The notes under the pieces are model-generated. The model ran no database searches, was not told the DNA's origin, and saw only the letters and a program-made list of their open reading frames with translations. Positions 9,272 through 20,216 of a DNA stretch of 64,000 bases are shown here, piece after piece (position 1 is the stretch's first letter; every line of letters begins with the position of its first letter). The position numbers and the translations under genes were made by a program. This DNA comes from Nymphaea colorata (Eukaryota > Streptophyta > Magnoliopsida > Nymphaeales > Nymphaeaceae). The DNA lies in contig NC_045143.1 in the NCBI RefSeq assembly GCF_008831285.2, forward strand, positions 17,564,655 to 17,628,654, in the 5' to 3' direction.

Positions 9272-11774
9272 TTTATTGAGAAGAAGGCGAAAAATATTCA
9301 AGATTATTTCAAGAAAAAACAAGTTATTGATCAAGAGAGAGAAAACCAAGAGGAAATAAACCAAAGGGAAGAAAACCAAGGGGGAGAAAACAAAGAGGGA
9401 GAAAACCAAAATGTTGGTTGTTCTAGTCCGAAACCTCTTGATCTTGTTCTTTGTGACTCAGATTCTCCACCTTTTAAGTATTCAAGAATTGAAACTGCAG
9501 AAAGCATCGTGCGTGATCCAGGGTTGCAGCATCCTATATGGGAGATATCAGTAAATGAAAGAGATGAAGTTAGGCGAGCATATATTAATTATGGGCCATA
9601 TCAACACAAACTTCATAGATATCCAGTGTCAGGTCCTTCAAGTCATCTCGTAAATTTCAAGCTTCATGGTTTCAAAAATTTCCATGGTTAGAATACTCTC
9701 TCAAGACAGACAGTGCATATTGTTTGCCGTGTTATCTCTTCAGTACTCCATATTCAAATGACAGTCCATTTATTACTGAAGGATTCAGAGTTTGGAAGAG
9801 GGTGAGTGGTAGTGAGAAACAATGTGCATTTCGTATTCATGAAGGGACAAGTCAAAATTCACCTCATAATATGAATGTGAGTGCATTTAATGACTTAAGT
9901 CGTCAAAGCAAACACATAGATAGAATGATTGGAAAGCAAAGTTCAGAGCTTGTTTATAACAACCGCTTGAGATTGAAGGCATCTGTAGACGCAATTCGTT
10001 GGTTAGCATTTCAAGCTTGTGCATTTAGAGGCCATGATGAAAGTTCAAGTTCAATGAATCAAGGTAACTTTATTGAGTTCATTAAAACTTTAGCTAGTTA
10101 TAATGACAAAGTTGCACAAGTTGTCTTGGATAATGCTCCAAAGAATGCTAAATATACATCACCAACAGTTCAGAAAGAAATTTTACATGTTTTTGCAAGT
10201 AAAGTGAGAGCTAAAATTATAGAAGAAATTGGTGATGCTAAATATTGTATTATTATTGATGAAGCTCGAGATGAGTCCAAGAGAGAGCAGATGGCTGTTG
10301 TTCATAGATTTGTTAACAAGCAAGGTCAAGTTCAAGAGCGATTTTTAAGTGTTGTGCATGTAAGGGATACTACAACAATTACTTTGAAGAATGCAATTTC
10401 TACTTTGTTGTCTCAACATAATCTTAGCATTCAAGATATACGGGGTCAAAGATATGATGGTGCTAGTAATATGCGAGGTGAATTGAATAGATTGCAAGCA
10501 TTAATTTTGAATGAATGTCCTTATGCATATTATGTTCATTGTTTTGCTCATAGATTACAACTTGCACTTGTTGCAGCTTCAAAAGAAGTTGGTCATGTTC
10601 ATAAATTTTTTGAACAGTTAACATATGTAATTAATGTTGTTAGTGCAAGCAGTAAACATAATGATGAATTGCATGAAGCTCAAGCAAATGAATTTGCATT
10701 CAGAATTGCTATAGATAAACTTGAAACTGGAAGAGGACTTAATCAAATTGGATCACTACAGCGGCCTGGTGATACTAGATGGGGATCTCATTTTGTGTCT
10801 GTGTGCAGTTTATTAAAAATGTTCAATGCAACATGTGTAGTATTGGAAAATTTAAGAGATAATGGATCAACATCTCAAATACGAGGTGAAGGTCTTTCAG
10901 CCTATGACATGATCACATCCTTTGACTTTGTATTTATTTTACACTTGGTACAACAAATTTTGGGACAGAGTGATACTCTTTGTCAGTCATTGCAAAGGCA
11001 AAGACAAGTCATTTTAAATGCAATGACTATGGTTGATAATTCAAAAAAGTTCCTACAAGAACTCAGGGAGAATGGTTGGGATTCATTTATAGAGACTGTG
11101 GGAGCATTTTGTGTGACACATGATATCCCTATTCCAGATATGGATGCTCAATATTTTGTCAGAGGATCACGTTCTCGTCGTGAATGCAATTTTATTACAG
11201 TGAGACATCATTATCATGTCGATATTTTTATTGCTGCTATTGATTCTCAACTGGTAGAGTTGAATAGTAGATTTAATGAAAATTCTATGGAAATACTATG
11301 TTTGATGTCGACATTCGACCCTAGAGATCAATATGAGTCATTTAATGCACAAGATGCATACACTCTTGCAGAGAAGTTTTATCCTAAGATTTTCTAGACT
11401 CAGATCTTATGAGTTTAAATTATCAGTTGATGCATTGTAAGAATGATATTTGTCATCATCCAAGTTTTCAAAATTTGGGTACACTATCAGATGTATGTCA
11501 AGCAATGATACATAGTAGAAAAAGTGAAGGATATCCTTATGTATACAGGTTACTTAGTCTCATTCTAACGCTTCCTGTCTCCACAGCAACCACAGAAAGG
11601 GCATTCTCTGCTATGAAGCTTATTAAAACAAGGTTGCGTAACAAAATGGAGGATGAATTCTTTGCTGATTGTTTGCTTTTGTGTATTGAGAAAGAAATTG
11701 CCCAAATGTTTGATTCCAATGATATTATTGATGCTTTTTACAAGATGAAAAGCCGTAGAGCACAATTGCAATAG
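9272..11774 (+). pseudogene. hAT transposase, TTF/DUF4371 type, frameshifted
   Basis: Transposase of the plant TTF-type zinc-finger/DUF4371 group of hAT elements. Segment 1 (9272-9691) has a NIQDYFKKK-like N-terminus and a PIWEISVNERDE motif. The frame then shifts by one base near 9645 and continues at 9649-11397 through a Cys motif (YCLPCYLF), a long DUF4371-like region, the catalytic-type IIIDEARDE (about 10250), YDGASNM (about 10450) and CFAHRLQLAL. A second one-base shift near 11389 leads into the last segment (to 11774), which holds the hAT dimerisation domain with TLPVSTATTERAFSAMK and KTRLRNKM. No usable ATG begins the first frame. The long intact stretches suggest decay is not ancient, but the gene cannot make one full protein as it stands. 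Confidence 0.85.
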
Positions 11775-12371
11775 GTAAAGTATTTTGTTGCATCATTTTT
11801 ATGTTAATGTTTATTTGAGTTATTATTTAGTTTCAATAATAAATGATGTAGTTTTTGTTTATATTTTATTGTGCAGGTGAATGAATGATGATATGTAACT
11901 ATTTTCAATAAAAACAGAAGAAAAAACTGATTGTGTTACATAGAAAGAATACAAAACGGCTTATTTTATGTAAGTAACATGTTTTGATTTTGGGGTTTAT
12001 AGATGTATTTGTTTGCTTATTTTGAGTTGTGATATTTGTATGTCCACCTTATGCTCACTGTTTACACTTACGCCACTGTAATAGAAATAGAGCACCTTAT
12101 CTGTTGAGGACAGATCGCGCTTTGTGTTAATGACACAAGCAATTATTAAATGTGCCATAGGACAGGTCGCGCTTCACGTTCATGACGTGGGCAATTATAT
12201 ACGACATATATTCAGTTTTACTATCCTATCGTTTGCAAATATTATCTAAAGTGTATAAATATATATAATAATAATAATAATGATAATGATAATATAATAT
12301 ATTATATTATATTATATTATAGTTCATTGGACTGTTTGGCCAACCCTTGAGAAAAATCCTGCCTCCGCCCC
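11775..12371. other. 3' sub-terminal region of the hAT element
   Basis: AT-rich, with (TAA)n and attat repeats at about 12255-12325 and two similar 'aggtcgcgctt..gt(t/g)aatgac' or 'agatcgcgctttgtgttaatgac' segments at about 12113 and 12164. It ends in the inverted terminal repeat CCTCCGCCCC. Confidence 0.5.
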
Positions 12372-12377
12372 TTGGCG

Positions 12378-15300
12378 TGTAGCCTTAGGACCTCTCTTGA
12401 GAACTCTGGAAGAGACGTCTAATTTGGAAAGATCAATGGAAAAAGAAAATAGAAGAGAGAAGAAGGATGAACTAGAACAGAGACTAAGCTATGGAAGATC
12501 GGACATCCCCCCTTCCTGCGCCTCTATTTGTAGGATTGAATAAGGGCTGTACCAAAAAATTGGGTTCAGTAGGCCTATCCATGTTTATTTTTGTGAGCCA
12601 AGTGGGTTCAAGAACAAGGTTTAGGCATGTCAGAACCAGGCTGGTTCGGGTGTCTAGCCTGATATGGGCCATGGTCGACTCAACAACAGGACCCACAGGC
12701 TGCCATTGGGCCCCATGTGGGTTCAATAAGAAATTGTAGGTCAATGGGGTGCCAAACTCAGGAAAATGATAAAATATAAGGGTTAAGAAGACCAAATTCC
12801 AAATTGTCTGGGACGAACTAAGTGAAATGGCAATTTTGCCTTGTTGGAAGAATCTGAAATTGATCGAACCTAGCTAGGGCCTATATCTAGTTCCCAACCT
12901 GGTTCAAATAGAATCTAGAAATTCCTCCCAATTCTTCAAGAAAATCAATTTTGTAGAAACTTTGACTGTAAGCAAAGAGGGAAATGGAAAAAAGATGGAC
13001 AAACTGGGAAAATTTGCCAGCGCGGTAGGTTCTGGGTGGAGTTTTGACAAAATTGAGCTGGAGGGACTCAAATATGAATGAAATTCTAGCTGAAATAAGT
13101 TCCTAGGACATATTTGAGAGGGAAGTGACTCGAGTACATGGAGCGAATAAGGTAAGTGAATTTGTGCTATTAAAATTTAGCTTCACCAATGATGTTTGAA
13201 CTGAAATTAAGCTGAGCGCAGGCAAATATAAGTGTGATGAACTTGTTCCCAACCTGGCAGTGCTGTCCCTACATGACTGAGCTAGAATGAGCTTGGTCAT
13301 GTGAAATGGAATGAAGTGAGCTAGCGAATTGAACTGAGCTAGGGTTAGGCTATTCTAAACATGATGGATTTTCTTTAACCTCGTTCTAAGTTATTTCTAC
13401 TCTGTTGAACTAGAAATGAACTAAACCTACCAAAATGAGAGCACAAGTTATCTAATGATTGGGCCCACGTTCACTGGATCTAAAGTCAGACAATTATACA
13501 TCATGACTACTGAACTTAAGGTAATTTAAGTACCAGAAAACCTGTTGAAAGCTTGCCTCAAAGATAGATGTGAGGAATTGAGCTAAAATTATATCATTTT
13601 TGGAGAAACATTCCTTGCTAGACTCAATTATGCTATTTTGAGCTACAATGAGCTGTTTGAAGCACATGTAAGCAAGAAATGATGTCTCTACTACCCAAAT
13701 GGAAGTTAAATGTACCTGGATAAGTTTAAACTTTCTCTAGACAACTGATTTTAAATATTGTCCTAAAAATCAAGGACAAAATGTTAAATTGTCTTAGAGG
13801 CTGATCTAGCAAGGTAAGATTTTATATATATATATATTTGAGGTAGTGAAGGTGTAAAGGTTGATAAATGAGATGATTTAATATTGTTCCTAGGCCAAGG
13901 ACCACATAGGTTTAAATGGATTGAAAACCAGCCCAGAAAAATGGTGATAAAATAGGCAAGTTAAAGGTAACATGGGAAGATTGATAAGTTAAAAATTTTG
14001 GGATGTTCACACCAGGACCTTAGAATATGAAAAACAAATTCGTGAGGCATATTCACCTTATCCATCACATCTAATTATCTTGACATATCGAATAAGTTGT
14101 TTCAACTTTACTTTAATATTATTTAAAATAAAGAAATCATGAAGTATAACTTGACCCTATACATTTCGACTCTTTAAAGTTTCACAAATATTTTTAGATG
14201 TCATTTCCACCAAGTTAAAGGCACAAATTAACTCTAGAAAAGGTTTGCTTGCTATCCTTCCATGGATAGAAATTCAAATTTGTTAGAATAAGTTTCATCA
14301 ATCTATGGTATAATTCTTTGTTAATGCTTATGTGGTTTAATAATTTATGCTAAACATTTACATTCAAAGCATAGTTGATTGAAATAAAGATATTTTTAGT
14401 GCTCCTGGAGTGAGTTCATTCATTTATATAGATCCTTTAGTGGTATCTGAAGTGTCTAGGGTAGCATCTATATCAAACCATAAGTCAGGTAACCTTCATT
14501 CGCAAACATGCATTTCGCAATCACATATACCACATCATTGTTGTATCTTCCCAGGTGAACCTCTTACCATTATTATTGTTTCTATGATTGTTTATATCAG
14601 TGGGAAATTTGGACCTACAATTCTTTTTGATGTACTTAACTTGTAGCATTTCACATGACAATTGTTGCTATTAGCCTTAGGCTTCCATGATCCTTTTATG
14701 CTTCTTGTTAAATTTACCATTGTTAATTTTCTTCTTGATGTGCCTGGCCTTGAAAGGAACATGACTGCTTAATGGCTGATCTTGAACCTTCATCAATAGA
14801 CTTCTTTTCTTTGACCATGTGCTCTTGTTCAATGGTGCTAATTGTGAGGGGAAATATATTAGGATCAAATTCTTGGAGTATAATCTCAAGACTGTTGTTA
14901 CCATCTCCAAAAAGTAGGCAAACTGTTCAAGATAGTTGAAATCTGCATTCTGTCAGGTGTAATAGTTCCAACGATGGCTATTTTCACTACAACAAAGTTG
15001 CCGCCATGGGATAGGTAGTTTCAAGTTCCTATATAAACAAACTCCCATCTAGATCAATTAGGTTGTGTTTGATAGCCTCGGATTTCAGAACAGAGACTGG
15101 ATTTCATGACAAATCCATGGAGTCAGCAAACCTCAAAATCAAAAATTTCAAATCCTCGACAGTGAACAGATCCATGGTTTTGAGATCGGACCCCCCACTT
15201 AGATCTCTCACACAGATCACAAATCCATGCTGCCTCCCACTCCCGTGGAGAGCAAGAGATGTGGATGGCTGTTGAGGGTTTTGGAACCTCAGCCAGCCTT

Positions 15301-15968
15301 GAAAAATAGGCAGAGAAACCCTTGACAGTTGGCAGTGGACCGTCGAGGCCAGAGAGAGATAGAGAAAAATGTAAAAATTGAAGCCAAAGACAGGCCAGCC
15401 TTTTCTTTCGATCTATGCTTGTGATCTTCCTTTGCAAAAATCTTTAGATTGGTTCTTGGCTAACTTTCCAGCTTTCATTTGGTTGAATGGATTGCTAATA
15501 TGTATAGTGTCCATGCCTACAATTTGCTATCTCTCCAATGTTTCTTGAAATGTGCATCTATGGCCTAGAAATTTACCTCCATGTTGATCAGCGAAAAAAG
15601 ACGTGAAAGTTATGGGTTCAACGGCCAATGGACACTCCTAGCTCAACCCATTCAAATTGACCACGTAAATCTTGCGAAAAGTTTGTTATGAAAAAGATGA
15701 TCAGGAAGGGATACAGCTTAATGAAGAATCAAGTGAATGAGACATCATTTTGCAAACAAGCAGTGTTTTATCATATTTTAGAATTTAATTGCAACATTAT
15801 CGCACATCATGTGCAGAGGCTTGGAGAGGATATAGATAATGAAATTGAACTTCACAGGCACAAGAGAACCAACCAAGAATGTTCATTAGTGAGCAACTAT
15901 AAATTAAAATTGTTAATGTATTTTTTGTTATGTAAACATTGTTTTAAAATAAAAATTATCATCGGTGT
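12378..15968. other. gene-poor intergenic region
   Basis: No open frame longer than about 105 codons and none with a recognisable domain or conserved motif. Composition is mixed, with repeated 'gagctag/gagctga' words between 13250 and 13680 but no clean unit. It may contain very old transposon remnants; I cannot name any. Confidence 0.45.
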
Positions 15969-16003
15969 TAACTCTCTCTCTCTCGCTCTTTCTCTCTCTC
16001 TCT

Positions 16004-16078
<75 letters not shown>
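15969..16078. repeat. compound (CT)n(CA)n(TA)n microsatellite
   Basis: A CT run (about 15971-16002) is followed by about 22 CA units and then by TA units, with an interruption 'agata' near 16078. The open frame that ends in repeated Thr-His and Ile-Tyr is produced by this array. Confidence 0.95.
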
Positions 16079-16080
<2 letters not shown>

Positions 16081-16235
16081 TATATATATATATCATGAAG
16101 TCTTGTCGTTCTTCTCTATTTAATGAATAGAGGAACCCATTTTGAAATCATCAGCCCTGCACCCACCCCAAGAATATCCTTCAACAAGAATCACACAAGG
16201 TAGATGACGATAAAAACTTTTAGTAAAATGCCCGC

Positions 16236-16362
16236 TTGTAACCTAGCAGATAACATATATTACATAGTCAATTTTAGGTTACGGATTGACAACTTACCAT
16301 TGTAACCTAGCAGATAACATATATTACATAGTCAATTTTAGGTTTGGGATTGACAACTTAAA
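16236..16362. repeat. 64-base tandem duplication
   Basis: The unit starting ttgtaacctagcagataac occurs at 16236 and 16300, nearly identical for about 60 bases (difference: ggttacgg against ggtttggg). Confidence 0.9.
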
Positions 16363-16538
16363 GTGGGTGCTATTGTGTCAGGTGAATTATATATGTTAGC
16401 ATTCTAAGCTTCCTTTTCCTTTTAGGGAGGGCCTACCCAGCTACCCGGAAGAGAATCCAGTGCCTTTTGGTCGTGGTGAATAGTTTGAACCGGCCTCTGT
16501 TGTTTGCTTCAGAACAAAGCATTTAGTATTAGGCTCAG

Positions 16539-16585
16539 TCAATTAGAATGTGTATTATCCATAAAACAGATATTCTAATTGAGAG

Positions 16586-16625
<40 letters not shown>
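16539..16625. repeat. hairpin followed by (TA)n
   Basis: tcaattagaat (16539-16549) and its exact complement attctaattga (16572-16582) can form an 11-bp stem; a TA array of about 38 bases follows directly (16588-16625). Confidence 0.8.
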
Positions 16626-16631
<6 letters not shown>

Positions 16632-18488
16632 GCTGCATCCTTCTAGTTTTGTTTGGCCACTTTATAAGCAACTAAGCAACTGCGGTTGTTGCAAATAATA
16701 GCCATAGTCAAAATTGCGGCTAATGATCAGGCTGAGCCATGGCTGATGGTTGTAATAGCGATAGCCTAAATCATGGAAAAAAAGCAATAGCCACAATTGC
16801 TGTTTCCACAGCCATTGCAGTTAATTGCCACAATCTTCCTTTCATCCACAGGTTTTGGGCCTATTTTGTTTTGCTTTTTTAGCCATGACTGATATCTTAT
16901 TCACACAATCGACCACATTTTTAATTTTTTTTATTTTGTAAGAATTGTATTGTTTGAAAAACAAATAGATATTAAGGGTGTAGCATCCAATATTTCTTTT
17001 GTTGCCATGTAGTCTTCAAATACTCAAATTAAATCATTGTCCATCTAAGCTAACATGTTGATTCTAGCCATTGTCGTCTCTTTTGCCTTCTTTTTTTTTT
17101 CTTTCTTCTCATGGATCAATTTCTGATGAAGCAATACTCCTTTTATAAATGTTGAAATTAATGCCGTTCAATTTGTCAGTTTTTGTCAGTTTGGAGGCAT
17201 TATAATCTTCACTCTTTGAACAGTCAGATATATTAAATGCAAAAAAAATATCTATTTTACCTTATTTCAGAAAATTATACAGAAATTTGGCGCCATAATT
17301 GTAATATTTCAGAATAAAATCCTTTTTCACCAACAGTTTGACTAACGAGGTCTTAATTTGGAACTTTATTGAAACACAATCACCAACGATGAAGTAAAGC
17401 TAAAAAGGAACTTGTCCATAAATAATTTTTCTGCTGGGGTCTTAATCTGGAATTTTGTAATAAGAGCTTTTACGAAGCTTTTTTAGAAGGAGCATTCGGT
17501 GCTATACAAATCCACCGTGGCAGGAGGAATGGTTAGCAACTAACGTGCTCCGTATAGATACCCCATTCTTTTCTATCTCATTTTTTCTCATTTGGTTCCC
17601 CTCTCCTTTTTTTCTTCTTTCCTCTGTGTGTTTTCTTCTTTCCTCCCTCGTCATTTTCTCTTGTGATTCTTGTTTTCTGTTGCCAACCTGCGGCATAACA
17701 GCAGCAGGATTCCTTTAAAAACCCTCCTTTGTTTTACTAAATTATATTTTGTGTTATAATAATAAGCTTGTTATTTGTTATTCATTATTTTGTTTTGCAG
17801 GTGCTAACTTAATTTCATTAATCTCATGACATATAGAAACACCACTTCAACATGATATATCTGTAGGTGATTATGGACAGTGGGAGGAGAAAGTTATGGC
17901 CAATCTATACCAGTGATTGTTATTAAGAGGTATATACTATTTATTTACTTTATAACGGTGGTTGTTTTGCATGTGGTCGTTGTAGATTGGCTTCCATCAT
18001 GGACATGAATTGTCCTAGTATTGAAATGTTACTGAATTATGCACGCTGGACGCTGAAGAAAAATTTGTCTTGATCTAGCTGCAATCTTAGTTTTCAATGA
18101 GTTCTTTCTAATTTGGAACCTTAAGGGCAAAAGTAATTCAAACATCAATTTCTAGTGACAAAACTGCAAGCCCCTCAAAGTGCGCATAGAACACAAGAAA
18201 ATGTCAAACAATACTTGGCTACAAACAGAAGTGCAAAATACAAGATAGACCCATAAGTGTTATTGTCAAAGAAAAAAAGTCTTTCGTACATTGCTAATGT
18301 TAGTATTTTGATAAATATCCTTGCAGTTCACGTACGAAATAGAAAATGAAACTAGTTAAAGTTCAACAATAGTTACATGTGGAAGTCGACTTTCATAAGA
18401 TTTGGGGGATTGTTTTGAAAGAAAACTCATCCGCCTACATATAAATGTCCCAACTGGATATTGTATAATCCAATTAATTACTTCGACG

Positions 18489-18490
<2 letters not shown>
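16626..18490. other. intergenic region, no gene seen
   Basis: AT-rich, only short frames without domains. Two stretches near 16660-16830 repeat the words 'gccatag/gccacaa' in a loose way. Nothing else is supported. Confidence 0.5.

Positions 18491-18541
<51 letters not shown>
18491..18541. repeat. (TA)n(GA)n microsatellite
   Basis: About 14 TA units followed by about 11 AG units. The same TA-then-GA order recurs at 18785-18850 and 18920-18990 between the copies of the PGIP2 tail. Confidence 0.95.
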
Positions 18542-18542
<1 letters not shown>

Positions 18543-18615
18543 TGAGCTAATCAACATATCCCATTCATTCGACATTAGCAACATCAACAAAGAACAGGAC
18601 TACGGTAGAAATCCT

Positions 18616-18621
18616 TTTATT
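18616..18621 (-). terminator. candidate poly(A) signal of PGIP2
   Basis: tttatt on the + strand is AATAAA on the - strand. It lies about 375 bases beyond the PGIP2 stop codon and beyond all tail duplicates, so a transcript ending here would carry the duplicates in its 3' UTR. Single motif, modest support. Confidence 0.3.
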
Positions 18622-18723
18622 AGAATACTAATAATTTACAACAGAAGTATACTCTCAAAACGCCAAGGGGAGTGTCTCTCTCTCTCTCTCTAGAGAGAGG
18701 GAGAGAGAGAAAGAGAGGGAACC

Positions 18724-18780
18724 AGCACTTGGTAGAGAGTGGCGGCCCCGCAAGGGCAGTTATTGTGCAAGTAGGAGTAG
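18724..18780 (-). pseudogene. PGIP2 C-terminal tail, copy 3, frameshifted
   Basis: On the - strand this begins YSYLHNN-C-C like the PGIP2 end, but one extra base in the CGG/CCC region shifts the frame before the last conserved Cys and the stop codon is lost. The nucleotides closely match the true gene end, including the ttctat sequence that precedes it. It has no start codon and is not a gene by itself. Confidence 0.85.
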
Positions 18781-18785
18781 TTTTC

Positions 18786-18825
<40 letters not shown>

Positions 18826-18850
18826 TAGAGAGAGAGAGGGAGAGAGAGAA

Positions 18851-18910
18851 AGCTTAGCACTTGGTAGACACTGGAGGCCAGCAAAGGCACTTGTTGTGCA
18901 AGTAGGAGTA
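18851..18910 (-). pseudogene. PGIP2 C-terminal tail, copy 2, open
   Basis: On the - strand this reads the same 18-residue end as PGIP2 (YSYLHNKCLC...STKC), with Gly to Trp and Leu to Val changes, and ends in its own in-frame TAA. The three tail cysteines are kept. It has no promoter or start codon and probably lies in the 3' UTR of PGIP2; a role as an alternative terminal exon is conceivable but no splice sites are obvious. Confidence 0.85.
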
Positions 18911-18916
18911 CTGAAG

Positions 18917-18994
<78 letters not shown>

Positions 18995-18996
18995 GC

Positions 18997-19965
18997 TCAG
19001 CACTTGGTAGAGAGTGGCGGTCCGCAAAGGCACTTATTGTGCAAGTAGGAGTAGCTTTCTATGTTCTGCAACTGTCCACCGTTCGGTATCCTTCCACATA
19101 GCCTATTGTAGCTCACGTTGAAGAGAGAAAGCGCCGGTACCTCAGCTGCCTGCTCCGGAATGCTACCACTTATCGCATTGTGGGAGAGATCCACATGATA
19201 CAAGTTCTTCACAGGGAACACCACATTGGTTAGATCGAAATCGAAGAGATTCCGGGACAGGTCGATGTAACTCAGAGACTTGGATCGGTTGTTGAAGAGG
19301 TGAGACGGGTTGCCGACGAACCGGTTCCTCTGGAGTTCAATATGTTCAAAATCCATGCGGCCAAGGGACAACGGCACGGCTCCGGAGAGTTGATTAAGGC
19401 CTAGGTACAGCTCGGTGCCACGGAACCGGCCAGACGACTCGGGTATCGTCCCGGTGAGCTGATTCCGGTCCAGGCGCAACCGCTTCAGCTTGGGGAGGTC
19501 GAACAGGAACGACGGAATTGGACCGGTGAGCTTGTTGTAGGAGAGGTCGAGGTACTCTAGCTCTTTTAGTTGGCTGATCCAGGACGGAATTGGTCCGGAG
19601 AAGTTGGTGAACGCAATCCGGAGGAATGTGAGCTTGGTGAGCTTGGCAATGGCGGGGGGGATGTCGCCGACGAGGCTTCGGCTCTCTTTTATCTGAAGCA
19701 CTATCAAATTGGTCATCTTGCCGAGCACCGGCGGGATGGTCCCGGTGATCCGGTCGTCAGAGATGTCAAGTGATTCGATCCAGCTCGTGTTCACATTGCA
19801 CCCGACGGGCTTGAAGGCGCAGCAGTCGAAATCGAGGGTCATGTTAAAGAGCTGATCGAGAAGTTGCTTGTCCTCGGGGTGGCATCGGAAACGGGTGGCA
19901 TGGGAGAAACTGCAAAAGAAAAGGAGGCAAAGGAGGAGGGGAAGGAGCAAGGAGAAGCGTGGCAT
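18997..19965 (-). CDS. PGIP2: divergent polygalacturonase-inhibitor-like LRR
   Basis: Predicted secreted PGIP-family protein of 322 residues. The start at 19965 gives a clean signal peptide (about 1-23); an upstream in-frame ATG at 19986 would add seven residues. The N-terminal cap has the CHPEDKQLLDQL motif and DCC, but the usual Trp before DCC and the Trp after it are missing and the cap is short (DFDCCAFKPVGC). About ten LRRs follow, then a complete four-Cys C-cap (RLCG, NKCLCG, TKC). The repeat starting at SGRFRGTEL is two residues shorter than in PGIP1, 3, 4 and 5, an in-frame deletion. It resembles PGIP3 most (shared HLFNNRSKS and LSRNLF.FD). The reading frame is intact. Its coding end is duplicated downstream. 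A target enzyme cannot be inferred. Confidence 0.9.
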   Translation of the reverse strand: MPRFSLLLPLLLCLLFFCSFSHATRFRCHPEDKQLLDQLFNMTLDFDCCAFKPVGCNVNTSWIESLDISDDRITGTIPPVLGKMTNLIVLQIKESRSLVGDIPPAIAKLTKLTFLRIAFTNFSGPIPSWISQLKELEYLDLSYNKLTGPIPSFLFDLPKLKRLRLDRNQLTGTIPESSGRFRGTELYLGLNQLSGAVPLSLGRMDFEHIELQRNRFVGNPSHLFNNRSKSLSYIDLSRNLFDFDLTNVVFPVKNLYHVDLSHNAISGSIPEQAAEVPALSLFNVSYNRLCGRIPNGGQLQNIESYSYLHNKCLCGPPLSTKC

Positions 19966-20123
19966 TGCGATTGTCCCGACCGTCACTGCTTGGCTTACGA
20001 GAGGACTTTGTGGATTAATGGACGGAGTTCTGGACGAAGGGGAAGATGATTATGTAGGCAGGCGTGGAAGCCGCTTCAAGGGTAGCGGTCTGTCGCAGCC
20101 TGTGGTTTTGGAGGGCCGTGTTG

Positions 20124-20216
20124 TTGACTCTGATCTGGTGACTAACAATGGAGTACTTGGAAGATGAGGACGGAGATGGGCCCCGTTTTGGCCCTTTAAA
20201 AAAATATATTTGACTT
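20124..20216. promoter_or_regulatory. two W-box cores upstream of PGIP2
   Basis: TTGACT occurs at 20124-20129 and 20211-20216, about 160 and 246 bases upstream of the PGIP2 start, both in + orientation (opposite to the gene). W-boxes bind WRKY factors in either orientation. The motif is short, so this is weak support. Confidence 0.3.

Larger units (their letters stand above)
6382..12371 (+). mobile_element. candidate 6-kb hAT element with broken transposase
   Basis: The left end GGGGCGGAGG (6382-6391) and right end CCTCCGCCCC (12362-12371) are a perfect 10-base inverted repeat of the GGGGCGGAG type common at hAT ends. The sequence ttggcg lies at 6374-6379 on the left and directly outside the right end at 12372-12377, so an eroded 8-bp target duplication (ttggcgac/ttggcgtg) fits. 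A hAT-superfamily transposase lies inside on the + strand at 9272-11774. The pairing of the ends is my inference; the distance is long for the family, and the left part (6.4-9.2 kb) could include other insertions. Confidence 0.5.
18661..18996 (-). repeat. triplicated PGIP2 tail with microsatellite spacers
   Basis: Directly after the PGIP2 stop codon the - strand carries two further copies of the last ~57 coding bases of PGIP2, each separated by a (TA)n(GA)n block. The arrangement, read on the + strand, is GA-rich DNA, tail copy (18724-18780), TA, GA, tail copy (18851-18910), TA, GA, then the true gene end (18997 on). The shared order suggests the unit 'tail plus microsatellite' was duplicated, with slippage or unequal exchange in the microsatellites as the likely mechanism. 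Confidence 0.9.

Noticed and set aside
15688-16098. 136-codon frame
   Set aside because: Its second half is the CT/CA/TA microsatellite; the first half has no recognisable domain.
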